49,963 nt of DNA from Ruminococcus sp. (GTDB lineage: Bacteria > Bacillota > Clostridia > Oscillospirales > Acutalibacteraceae): the NCBI GenBank assembly GCA_017384945.1, contig JAFNSO010000013.1:1-49963 (forward strand), written 5' to 3'. The translations under genes and the position numbers were made by a program. Numbering within the stretch: position 1 is the first letter of the stretch; every line of letters begins with the position of its first letter. Positions 27,005-34,543 of the stretch are shown here, one piece after another. The notes under the pieces are model-generated. The model did no database searches, was not told the origin of the DNA, and was given only the letters and a program-made list of their open reading frames with translations.

Positions 27005-27033
27005 ATTATATCATATTGTATTCAGAATAACAA
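27005..27033 (-). promoter_or_regulatory. Promoter of the 2432-aa gene
   Basis: Minus strand: TTGTTA (27028-27033), a 17-nt spacer and TATAAT (27005-27010). Confidence 0.8.
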
Positions 27034-27054
27034 TACCGTATCAAAAAAACAACG

Positions 27055-27090
27055 CAAAAAATCGGCGCCCGCTGACAATTCGGACGCCGA
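27055..27090 (-). terminator. Terminator of the alarmone synthetase/two-component operon
   Basis: TCGGCG (27062-27067) pairs with CGCCGA (27085-27090), extended by CCG/CGG with one mismatch. On the minus strand the stem is followed directly by TTTTTT (27055-27060). It lies 17 bp after the histidine kinase stop. Confidence 0.82.
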
Positions 27091-27106
27091 AACAATCATT
27101 TATCGC

Positions 27107-28345
27107 TTATTTTCTTTTTCTTTCCTTTAATTTGTTGGGAAGCTTTACTATAAAGCTCAGACCATCCCCCGAGGGGATCGCTTCAATGCTGCCGCTGTGG
27201 AGCTTTACTATTCTCTTTGCTATACTCAGTCCGACTCCGTGACCTCCCGTTTTTGAGGTTCTGGACGAGTCGGGGCGGTAGAATCGGTCAAAAAGCTGGT
27301 TGTAATCGACGCTTTCGTCAATCTCGCAGGTGTTATACACCGTCAGTCTCGTAAAGCGCGGTTCCCTTTTCAGGCTGACTTTGACCTCTCCGTTTTCGCT
27401 GACATACTTTGAGGCGTTCTCAGTCAGCACCGAAATCAGCCGCTCGAGCTGCGAGGGGTTTCCGTTTAGAACAACGTCGGGCTGGATTTCACGCGAAAGA
27501 GCGGCGTTTTTTCCGCTGAATACCTGCGCGAAGGAGTCGAGAGCCGCGTTCGTCTTTTCGCTTAAATTGACGCTCTCTATACCCGAGATCTCCTCGACCT
27601 CCTCAAGACGGTTGAGCGTCAAAAGCTCGTCAACAAGCTCGCTTACCCTCGCCACCTGAGAGGTTATATTTGAAATCCACTCGTTTTCGCCGTCCTTAAA
27701 GGCGAGCACCTCGGCGTTCGCGGAGATAATCGCAAGCGGAGTTTTGAGCTCATGGCTGGCGTCGGTGATGAACTGCTTCTGCATTTTTGAATTTCTCTCA
27801 AACGGACGCACGATTCGCTTTGAAAGAAACCAAAAGACGAGCGTAATCATCAGCACAAAGAACACCGCTACAAGCGATAGAATCAGAACAAGCTGTCTTG
27901 TCGAGCCAACCTCGTCGGAATTGTCGAGAAATACAACGAGCTTTCCGTCCTCGCTTACCCGATAGCGGTAATTATCGAGATAGCCGACGGAATCCTTATT
28001 CTTTCTGACCTTTTCAGCCATAGAAAGCGCTTTTTCGCTGTCGATTGACGCGATGTACGACAAATCGCTGTGCTTGCCCTCGTCGTCGAAATATACCGAG
28101 AAGAAGCGCAGACGGTACAAGGTCTCGTTGCCGAAGAAGTCCCCGTCGAACAGGGCGTCGCGGTTCTTGAAATCCTTCTTTTCGGGAAGCTCGCCGTCGT
28201 TTTCAACAATCAGCAGTGTCATTGTATCTGCGCGTCGGGCAACCCGAAGATTAAGCGAGATACCCACGAACAGAACGGTCAGCAAAAACACCGCCGTCGC
28301 GGAGAGCAGCACGCCGAAAACGATTTTTCTTCTCAGCTTTTTCAT
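27107..28345 (-). CDS. Sensor histidine kinase
   Basis: 412 residues. One membrane segment at about 8-32, an extracellular loop of about 115 residues with no named fold, and a second segment at about 152-174. The HisKA domain carries SHELKTPLAI with phospho-acceptor His198. The ATPase domain has an N-box (TENASKY) and the G2 box GGHGVGLSIAKR; the G1 Asp box is degenerate (YNTCEIDES), as often seen in this Gram-positive subgroup. The gene overlaps the response regulator by 4 bp. Its signal is unknown. The neighbouring MacB-type exporter and surface proteins suggest envelope sensing. Confidence 0.92.
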   Translation of the reverse strand: MKKLRRKIVFGVLLSATAVFLLTVLFVGISLNLRVARRADTMTLLIVENDGELPEKKDFKNRDALFDGDFFGNETLYRLRFFSVYFDDEGKHSDLSYIASIDSEKALSMAEKVRKNKDSVGYLDNYRYRVSEDGKLVVFLDNSDEVGSTRQLVLILSLVAVFFVLMITLVFWFLSKRIVRPFERNSKMQKQFITDASHELKTPLAIISANAEVLAFKDGENEWISNITSQVARVSELVDELLTLNRLEEVEEISGIESVNLSEKTNAALDSFAQVFSGKNAALSREIQPDVVLNGNPSQLERLISVLTENASKYVSENGEVKVSLKREPRFTRLTVYNTCEIDESVDYNQLFDRFYRPDSSRTSKTGGHGVGLSIAKRIVKLHSGSIEAIPSGDGLSFIVKLPNKLKERKRK

Positions 28346-29007
28346 ACGTTTTCTCCCAGCGCGTAGCTCTCACCCTCAACCAGAATCCCGATTTCGGAAT
28401 GAATCTGTCTGAGCTTGTTTTTAAGGTAAAATATGTACAGCTCCGCCTTTTCGGGGCTTTCCCTGCCGCCCCAGACAGCGCTGTTGATTTCCTCGGCTGT
28501 AAAATAACGGTCCGTGTTTCGTATAAGGAAGGTCAGAAGCTCCGCCTCGGTGTTGTTAAGCCTGAGACTGCCCTTGTCGGACTTGAGCTCGCAGGTGTTC
28601 GAGTCAAGCTCGATGTTCGAGCGCTTCAAGGTCGAATAGCGGTAGTCGCTCTGACGGCGAAGCATTGAGCGAACCCTCGCGACGAGCTCCTTCATTGCGA
28701 AGGGCTTTGAAAGATAATCGTCCGCGCCCTCGCTCAGTCCCGCGATCCGGTCGTCGACCGCCGCCTTCGCGGTGAGCATCAGAACGGGTACGTGGACCCC
28801 GTTTTCGCGCGCTCTTTTGAGCACCTCGATCCCGTCGACCTTCGGCATCATTATGTCGAGTATCAGCGCGTCGAAGAAATCATTTTCAAGCGCGTCGAGC
28901 GCCTGTTGTCCGTCATAAACGGGCGTGACGGAAAAGCCCTCCATTTTCAAAATCTCCGCCACGGCGACAGAAAGCTGTTTTTCGTCCTCGGCGTACAGAA
29001 TTTTCAT
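28342..29007 (-). CDS. OmpR-family response regulator
   Basis: 221 residues. The receiver domain has acidic Glu7-Asp8, phospho-acceptor Asp51 in LILDIMMP and Lys101 in LSKPF. A C-terminal winged helix follows (about 125-218; TEAELLTFLIRN, AEEINSAVWGG). It is co-translated with the kinase (ATGA overlap) and starts 4 bp after the alarmone synthetase stop. OmpR-type regulators bind tandem half-sites about 11 bp apart. Such repeats occur at three nearby promoters (31996-32017, 34417-34438, 36878-36899), which are plausible targets. Confidence 0.94.
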   Translation of the reverse strand: MKILYAEDEKQLSVAVAEILKMEGFSVTPVYDGQQALDALENDFFDALILDIMMPKVDGIEVLKRARENGVHVPVLMLTAKAAVDDRIAGLSEGADDYLSKPFAMKELVARVRSMLRRQSDYRYSTLKRSNIELDSNTCELKSDKGSLRLNNTEAELLTFLIRNTDRYFTAEEINSAVWGGRESPEKAELYIFYLKNKLRQIHSEIGILVEGESYALGENV

Positions 29008-29011
29008 CGTT

Positions 29012-29620
29012 TTACCCCCTCTGAATCAAGTCCCGTATAGTCTGCATCGTAAGGTCGGTGGACGCCATTTCATCCGCGCAGCGTTTCAGCTCGTCAACGA
29101 TAAGCGAGCTGTTTTTTACGCTCTTCTTGTATTTGAGCTGGTGCTCAAGGCTTGCCCAGCAATCCATAGCGATCGTGCGAAGCTGGATCTCCGCGTCGAC
29201 CGTCTCTATCCCGCCTACACCGAACGGTAGAGTCAGGATAACGTGCAGACTGCGGTAACCGTTGGGCTTCATATCGGCTATATAATCCTTAATTATTTTA
29301 ACCTTCCAATTTGGGTTTGCCTTGATCAGATCGAGAACGGTATAAATATCGCCGATAAAGTGCGTGATCACTCGCGCTCCGACAAGGTCGGAAAGATTTT
29401 TCAGTCCGCTTTCGGCGGTTTCCTCGAGACCGGAACGGCAAAGCTTTTCCCGAAGGCTGTCGGCGCTCTTTATTCTGCACTTGATGTGCTCGGCGACGGC
29501 TGTCTCGGAATCGGTCCCGAGGCTGTCGAGCATTTTCTGAATTTCCGTGAGCAGAAGGGTCTTGATTTCCCCGAGTTTCTGCGCGTATTCTCCGTAGAAT
29601 AATAAGTCATCCCTCTTCAT
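29012..29620 (-). CDS. Small alarmone synthetase (RelA/SpoT synthetase domain)
   Basis: 202 residues, the size of RelP/RelQ-type small alarmone synthetases (about 210). Family motifs are present: the substrate-binding KCRIKSADSLREKL, DLVGARVI, the NGYRSLHV strand and EIQLRTIAMDCWASLEHQL. No HD hydrolase or TGS/ACT regulatory domain is present. By family knowledge it transfers pyrophosphate from ATP to GTP or GDP to make (p)ppGpp. It is the first gene of a three-gene operon with a two-component system, driven by a consensus promoter. This suggests that alarmone production and the envelope signalling system are co-expressed. Confidence 0.9.
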   Translation of the reverse strand: MKRDDLLFYGEYAQKLGEIKTLLLTEIQKMLDSLGTDSETAVAEHIKCRIKSADSLREKLCRSGLEETAESGLKNLSDLVGARVITHFIGDIYTVLDLIKANPNWKVKIIKDYIADMKPNGYRSLHVILTLPFGVGGIETVDAEIQLRTIAMDCWASLEHQLKYKKSVKNSSLIVDELKRCADEMASTDLTMQTIRDLIQRG

Positions 29621-29648
29621 TTTTGTACTCCTGAAGCCTTTTTATATC

Positions 29649-29677
29649 ATTATACTTTTTACTATAAAAAATTTCAA
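29649..29677 (-). promoter_or_regulatory. Promoter of the alarmone synthetase/two-component operon
   Basis: Minus strand: TTGAAA (29672-29677), a 17-nt spacer and TATAAT (29649-29654). It lacks the CAATAAA direct repeat found at the exporter and surface-protein promoters. Confidence 0.85.
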
Positions 29678-29682
29678 GCGAT

Positions 29683-30330
29683 TTACGCTTTTTTCAATTC
29701 ATAGGTTACGTCGCTCGCTGCCGCAACGTCTGCCGAGTGCGTAACGATGATCACGCATTTGCCCTCGCTTGCGAGCATTTTGAAAAGACCGATGATTTCG
29801 TCCTGAGTTTCCGCGTCGAGATTTCCTGTCGGTTCGTCGGCAAGAATCATGCTGGGATGGGAAATGACGGCACGGGCAATGGCACATCGCTGCTGCTGAC
29901 CGCCCGACAGCTTGAGCACCCTGCGCTTTGCCTCGTCGGCGCTCAGCCCGACCTTGCCCAGAAGCTCGAGGGCAAGTTCCTTTTTGGGCGTATCAAAGCT
30001 TTTGCCCGAAATATCCATTGACAGCACCACGTTTTCAAGAGCGGTCAGATGCGTGAGCAGATTAAAGCTCTGAAAAATCACTCCGACGTATTTGCTTCGG
30101 AATCGGTACCTGTCTATTTTTGCAACGTTTTGATCGTCCAGAAGGATTTCGCCGCCTGTCAGTCTCGCCAGACTCGAGAGCACAGACAGAAGGGTCGTCT
30201 TGCCCGCGCCCGATTTGCCGACGATTGTATATATTTTGCCCGCGTCAAAGTCCATACACACGTTATCAAGGACGTTTTCGGAGCTTTTTTCGTATCTGTA
30301 GGATACATTGTTTAATTTTAGCTTACTCAT
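29683..30330 (-). CDS. ABC transporter ATP-binding protein, MacB/LolD type
   Basis: 215 residues. Walker A GKSGAGKTT (38-46), Q-loop (FQSFNLLTHLTALENV), signature LSGGQQQR and Walker B MILADEPTGNLD, with a final H-loop THS. The sequence is typical of the ATPase partner of FtsX/MacB-like permeases, which use ATP to drive extracytoplasmic movements rather than classical import. It lies 13 bp after the permease gene in the same operon. Confidence 0.93.
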   Translation of the reverse strand: MSKLKLNNVSYRYEKSSENVLDNVCMDFDAGKIYTIVGKSGAGKTTLLSVLSSLARLTGGEILLDDQNVAKIDRYRFRSKYVGVIFQSFNLLTHLTALENVVLSMDISGKSFDTPKKELALELLGKVGLSADEAKRRVLKLSGGQQQRCAIARAVISHPSMILADEPTGNLDAETQDEIIGLFKMLASEGKCVIIVTHSADVAAASDVTYELKKA

Positions 30331-30343
30331 AACGGTCTCTCCT

Positions 30344-31960
30344 TTACGATCTATTTGAAAGAATTTTCAGCGGTTCATATCTCATTATGCTTACAAGCGC
30401 CGCCAAGCCTGAAATCAGAATCAAAAACAAGCCAACAAGCGCAAGCTCGAGGATAACAAAAATGTTCGACGCGCTTGAAACGCTGTCCACATATTTTACT
30501 GCCGACGAGACTCTTCCGAAGCCCTGAGGCGGCTCAGACATACCGCTGTCGCTCTTATCGTTTTTGAAGCCGAAATTGTCGTTTACTTTATCCTGAGACG
30601 ACTGACTGCTGCTTATCTGATTTGCGAGCAGAGTATTAGTCAACGGAACAGATACCGCCGAGCCTATACTTGAGCCGATGATCATCGCGATCATTGTAAC
30701 AATAAAAATCTCGGTTATGAACTGCAGGGCTACCTTTGCTTTTTTCATTCCGATCGCCGTCAGAACGCCGACCTCGTACTTGCGTTCTCTGAGGTTAAAG
30801 ATATTGAGCGTAATCAGTATGATACCGCCTACTCCGAGAACGATGAAGAAGAACCACATCGCCGTACTGCTGAGGGTATTGAGCGGCGTCAGGCTGTTTT
30901 CGTACGCCTGCAAATCGCTTGAGCTCACCTTGTAATCATCGCTTAGTCCGAGGTCGTAGACCTTCTTTGAGAACTTCTCGTAGTTTTCAACATTTGCGAA
31001 GGTGTAGGTGAACGCCATATTTTCGCTGAGAACAGCGGAGGTCTCGTTGCCGTCACTGTCTGTGGTCTTGTTATCAGCCTTTTCGGATGCTTTGATAAGC
31101 TTTGAGAACGCCTTGTAGCTCATATAGATGTTGTTTGCGGGGTCGTTCATCCTGAATCGGTTGTTTTCCTCGGAGGATGAATCCGAATTTGTATATATTC
31201 CCGTTATTTTGAGCTTGTAGGTTTCCTTCTCATAGCTCGGGTTTGCGAGCTTTATTGTATCGCCGACCTTGAGGTTGTTATAGACGGCGAGCTCGTTTGA
31301 TATGATACACTCGTAATCCGAGGACGAAAAGTCAAACATACTGCCGTCGGTTATCTTATAGCTTCCGTCCTCGCCGAACATTGAGAGCATAGCGTCGCTT
31401 GACGAATAGCCGGTGATCGAAAAGTCGCCCTGATTGACCTGAAACGGCATACCAAAGGACTTTGAGCTGTCAGAGTCCATCTGAGGCGGCTGACCGGGCA
31501 TATTGCCGTTCTCTTGGCTGTCGGAGCTTTTGCTGTCGGAGTCTTCGCTGTCCTCGCTTGTACCGTAAGGAATCAGATCGCCCGTCGCGTCGAGGGAAAT
31601 AGCTCCCGAGTAATAATAGCCGTCGGACTTGGTGAGCGCCTTGGTGTATTTCATATAATCGTCAAGAGTCAGCGACGAGCCCTGGAGCACATCAAAATCA
31701 AACTTCCCGCGGTCAAAGCCTTCGTCGGAATCGGAGTCGTCGTTCTTTGACATCTCCTCCATCGCCTTTTTCCTGTCGAATGAAATCTGAGCGGTCACAT
31801 TAAGGCTGCTCAGGGTGTCCTCTCTTGCCGCCTCGGCAGCCTGCTGAATAGACAGCGCCGCGCAGGCGGAGACGGAAATGATCAGAACGATCACTCCGAT
31901 CAGGATATTTCTCAGTTTGTTACGTGTTATGCTTTTTAAAGCGTTTTTTATTATATACAT
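30344..31960 (-). CDS. ABC transporter permease, MacB/FtsX type
   Basis: 538 residues with four predicted membrane segments: about 17-37, then three after residue 360. A large extracytoplasmic region (about 38-355) follows the first segment. The FtsX-like core contains IFNLRERKYEVGVLTAIGMKK. The extracellular part has Ser/Asp-rich stretches and GNMPGQPPQMDSDSS, and a later SGMSEPPQGFG. These resemble the linkers of the two adjacent surface proteins. AAGGAGG precedes the ATG, and the promoter carries the shared CAATAAA direct repeat. Likely substrate: a peptide or envelope component; unknown. Confidence 0.9.
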   Translation of the reverse strand: MYIIKNALKSITRNKLRNILIGVIVLIISVSACAALSIQQAAEAAREDTLSSLNVTAQISFDRKKAMEEMSKNDDSDSDEGFDRGKFDFDVLQGSSLTLDDYMKYTKALTKSDGYYYSGAISLDATGDLIPYGTSEDSEDSDSKSSDSQENGNMPGQPPQMDSDSSKSFGMPFQVNQGDFSITGYSSSDAMLSMFGEDGSYKITDGSMFDFSSSDYECIISNELAVYNNLKVGDTIKLANPSYEKETYKLKITGIYTNSDSSSEENNRFRMNDPANNIYMSYKAFSKLIKASEKADNKTTDSDGNETSAVLSENMAFTYTFANVENYEKFSKKVYDLGLSDDYKVSSSDLQAYENSLTPLNTLSSTAMWFFFIVLGVGGIILITLNIFNLRERKYEVGVLTAIGMKKAKVALQFITEIFIVTMIAMIIGSSIGSAVSVPLTNTLLANQISSSQSSQDKVNDNFGFKNDKSDSGMSEPPQGFGRVSSAVKYVDSVSSASNIFVILELALVGLFLILISGLAALVSIMRYEPLKILSNRS

Positions 31961-31986
31961 TTACACACGCCTCCTTGTTTTTTTAT

Positions 31987-32017
31987 ATCTTACAGTAGTT
32001 TTCTTTATGTTTTATTG
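31987..32017 (-). promoter_or_regulatory. Regulated promoter of the ABC operon (direct-repeat box and -10)
   Basis: Minus strand: CAATAAAACAT and AAAGAAAACTA form an 11-bp-period direct repeat (32017 down to 31996), 25 nt from its start to the -10 TAAGAT (31987-31992). There is no consensus -35, as in activator-dependent promoters. Confidence 0.6.
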
Positions 32018-32028
32018 AAATTTTAAAG

Positions 32029-32079
32029 CTTCACAAAGACTTCACACAGAATTCGGCACCCGCGTTATACGGGTGCCGA
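32029..32079. terminator. Hairpin and TGTGAAG repeat between surface gene and ABC operon
   Basis: Stem TCGGCACCCG (32053-32062) with CGGGTGCCGA (32070-32079) after the stop of the minus-strand gene at 32114. Beyond it, TGTGAAGTCTT and TGTGAAG (minus strand, 32046-32029) form another 11-bp-period direct repeat. The block is almost repeated at 34460-34510. Confidence 0.65.
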
Positions 32080-32113
32080 CGTGAGGGGTATATAGCAAAT
32101 GTCGTATCGACAC

Positions 32114-34375
32114 TTACCTGACCTTTACTTTTACCGTCACGGTTTTTGACTTTGCCTTATAGGAGCTGTTGCCCTTGGCGGTGACTTTTACCTTGATTTT
32201 GTAGGTACCTTTCTTTGTGCCCTTTTTGACGGTGATCGTGCCGTTTTTGCTAATTGAAAGCTTTTTTGAGCCGCTGAGCTTTTTGTAGCTTACACTGCCC
32301 TGCGCGTTTGTGACGGTGATTGCGTTTTTGATTTTAACCGAGGATTTTTTCACCTTGGACGCCTTGACTGATTTGGACTTGGAGGCCGCCTTGATTGTGT
32401 TGGACTTTTTGGTTTCCTTTTCCGAGGTCTGAGTATCGGTTGAAGAGTTTGACTCGGTGTCCTCTGTCACGGTCGGACTTTCCGATGAAGGCTGAGCTGA
32501 CTCCGTAGTCGGCTGAGTTGAGTCGGTCGACGGTTGAGTTGTATCTGTCGACGGCTGAGTCGCGGGCTGCGAGTTATCCTGTGACAGCTGTTGGCTTTCG
32601 CCTGTCGGGGGCTGCTGCGGGTTTCCGTTCGAGTCTGTCGGGGGCTCGGGAGGAGTCTGCTGTCCGTTGCTGTCGCCCGAGGGAGGTGTCGGCATTTGTC
32701 CGTTCTCTCCTGTCGGCGGCTGCTGGGGGTTGCCGTTCGAGTCTGTCGGGGGCTCGGGAGGAGTCTGCTGCCCGTTGCTGTCGCCCGAGGGAGGCGTCGG
32801 CATTTGTCCGTTCTCGCCTGTCGGGGGCTGTTGCAGGTTGCCGTTCGAGTCTGTCGGAGGCTCGGGAGGAGTCTGATGTCCGTTATTGTCGCCCGAGGGA
32901 GGCGTCGGCATTTGTCCGTTTTCTCCTGTCGGGGGCTGTTGCGGGTTGCCGTTCGAGTCTGTCGGGGGCTCGGGAGGAGTCTGCTGTCCGTTGTTGCCCT
33001 GAGAATTCTGATTATTGTTATCCTCGGCGGGCTCGGTTGTGCTCTGAGTATCGGACGAGGTTGCTTCCTCAGTCGCGGACTGCGGAGCGGTCTCGCCTGT
33101 GCTGATATCGGTGCCGTTCACATAGAGCTTGTGACCGTTGAAGTTGATGTTTGAATAGCTTGTGTCTTCGTCGGTAAGGGACTTGACATATGTGTCTCCC
33201 GTGAGAGTGAGAGTCGAATCCTTCGAGAGTGTCAGGCTGACTGTTCCCTTATTTGCGTTGTTGATAGCGCCCTTGTAGGAGCTGCCGTCGGAAAGCGACA
33301 TCGTGAGTGATGAAATACTGTCGACGATTATATCGCCTTCAACCGCCTGATTGCTGAGCTTGAGGGTTACGTCGCCGCCGTTTTTGCCGCTTGTGCCCCA
33401 CTTTGCCGCCTCGATTCTCATAAAATCGCCGTCGGTGTTTGTAAACTTATTGTTGGTGAGCGTGATCACGGCGTCGGTGTTGGTGATATAGAAGGTGTCG
33501 CCCTTATTGGTTGTGATTGTGGAGTTTGTCGCCGTAAAGTTGCCTGTACCGACCGAAGCGTCGCCCGACATACTCTGATAGATAAAGATGTTTTTGTAGG
33601 TTGTGGAGTTGCCGTTGAGGGTATTGTTTGTGTCGGTTAGGGTCGTGTTATTCAGGGTTACGGAATTCTTACCCTCTACAACGACGCCCTCGGATTTGGT
33701 TGAAATGAGCTTAGCGTCGTTAACCGTAACCTCGGCTGTGCTGTAGATTGCGGGCGAGCCCTGACCGTTTGTGGTATAGGTTCCGCCGTTGACGGTCATC
33801 GTGCCGCCGCCTCTGTCGCTGCGGATAGCGGCTGAGGAATTACCCTGAGTTGTGACTGTCAGATTATCGGCGGTAAGCGTTCCGCCGCCTGTCACCATAA
33901 TACCGCCCGAGTTGTTTGAGCTTGTATTGATTTCGGTGTTGCTCAGATTTATTTTGCCTGTGCCGTAAGCGAAAACTCCGTTCGCGTGAGAGCCGTTGGT
34001 AGTTACAGTACCGCCCTCGATATTGAGAGTCGCGCCGTTATACGCGAGCACCGCGGCGTTTGTGCCTGTGAAGTCGGAGTTTTCCGAGCTTTCACCGCCC
34101 GACTTGGTAACTGTGGCGTTCTTGATCGTCGAGGTTCCTCCCGATACAAGCAGAGCATTCTGACCGCCTGTTGTTGAGGAATAAGTCTTTCCTGTTTCCG
34201 TTGTTGAAGAGCTGAAGGTCGTCGCTCCGGAGTAGCTTGCGGAGGATGAACTGCTCTGACTGCTCGGAGGGCTTCCACCCGCCGCCGAAGCTGAGAGAGC
34301 GACCGCCGAGACCATACTTCCTGCCATTACCGTTGATAATGCGATTGATAATACTTTTTTCCTAAGGTTTTTCAT
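32114..34375 (-). CDS. Secreted beta-helix-like surface protein with PPQ-repeat linker and lysine-rich C-terminal module
   Basis: 753 residues; ATG at 34375 with AAGGAGG. Signal peptide MKNLRKKVLSIALSTVMAGS. Residues about 45-425 are built of short beta-strand repeats rich in Thr, Ser, Asn and Gly (NAAVLAYNGATLNIEGGTV and similar), consistent with a right-handed parallel beta-helix. A linker follows with four 36-residue units (TPPEPPTDSNGNPQQPPTGE), then a Ser/Thr/Gln stretch, then the lysine-rich module ending VTVKVKVR. It is adjacent to the Cthe_2159-like gene and shares nearly the same 3' end with it. Probable role: cell-surface binding of polysaccharide or assembly into a surface layer; inferred. 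Confidence 0.83.
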   Translation of the reverse strand: MKNLRKKVLSIALSTVMAGSMVSAVALSASAAGGSPPSSQSSSSSASYSGATTFSSSTTETGKTYSSTTGGQNALLVSGGTSTIKNATVTKSGGESSENSDFTGTNAAVLAYNGATLNIEGGTVTTNGSHANGVFAYGTGKINLSNTEINTSSNNSGGIMVTGGGTLTADNLTVTTQGNSSAAIRSDRGGGTMTVNGGTYTTNGQGSPAIYSTAEVTVNDAKLISTKSEGVVVEGKNSVTLNNTTLTDTNNTLNGNSTTYKNIFIYQSMSGDASVGTGNFTATNSTITTNKGDTFYITNTDAVITLTNNKFTNTDGDFMRIEAAKWGTSGKNGGDVTLKLSNQAVEGDIIVDSISSLTMSLSDGSSYKGAINNANKGTVSLTLSKDSTLTLTGDTYVKSLTDEDTSYSNINFNGHKLYVNGTDISTGETAPQSATEEATSSDTQSTTEPAEDNNNQNSQGNNGQQTPPEPPTDSNGNPQQPPTGENGQMPTPPSGDNNGHQTPPEPPTDSNGNLQQPPTGENGQMPTPPSGDSNGQQTPPEPPTDSNGNPQQPPTGENGQMPTPPSGDSNGQQTPPEPPTDSNGNPQQPPTGESQQLSQDNSQPATQPSTDTTQPSTDSTQPTTESAQPSSESPTVTEDTESNSSTDTQTSEKETKKSNTIKAASKSKSVKASKVKKSSVKIKNAITVTNAQGSVSYKKLSGSKKLSISKNGTITVKKGTKKGTYKIKVKVTAKGNSSYKAKSKTVTVKVKVR
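32601..32995 (-). repeat. Four tandem 108-bp coding units
   Basis: The plus-strand marker CCTGTCGG recurs at 32601, 32709, 32817 and 32925, exactly 108 bp apart. Each unit encodes 36 residues with QTPPEPPTDSNGN. High identity between units implies recent expansion. Confidence 0.9.
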
Positions 34376-34407
34376 TGTAGTTACCTCCTTGTCTTTGATT
34401 TGTATAT

Positions 34408-34438
34408 ATCATACAAGAGTTTTCTTAAAGTTTTATTG
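34408..34438 (-). promoter_or_regulatory. Regulated promoter of the beta-helix gene (direct-repeat box and -10)
   Basis: Minus strand: CAATAAAACTT and TAAGAAAACTC (34438 down to 34417), again 25 nt from the start of the box to the -10 TATGAT (34408-34413). Confidence 0.6.
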
Positions 34439-34459
34439 AAAAAACCGACTTTTTAATTT

Positions 34460-34510
34460 TTCACAAAGACTTCACACAGAATTCGGCACCCGCTTGATAC
34501 GGGTGCCGAA
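34460..34510. terminator. Hairpin and TGTGAAG repeat after the Cthe_2159-like gene
   Basis: Stem TTCGGCACCCG (about 34482-34492) with CGGGTGCCGAA (34500-34510), adjoining TGTGAAGTCTTTGTGAA on the minus strand (34476-34460). Nearly identical to the block at 32029-32079. Confidence 0.65.
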
Positions 34511-34543
34511 GCTTGGAGAATATGGCAAATGTCGCCCTGACAC

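Noticed and set aside
32601-32995. CRISPR-like regular repeat
   Set aside because: The 108-bp units are contiguous, lack unique spacers and are in frame within a coding linker.
32518-33154. Long plus-strand open frames opposite the beta-helix gene linker
   Set aside because: They are the complement of a 108-bp coding repeat array, so open frames in several registers arise from the repeat. No ribosome binding site or family match.
31961-34543. TCGGCACCCG hairpins as insertion-sequence ends
   Set aside because: No transposase or target duplication; both lie just after gene stops with shared flanks and fit terminators in a duplicated cassette.
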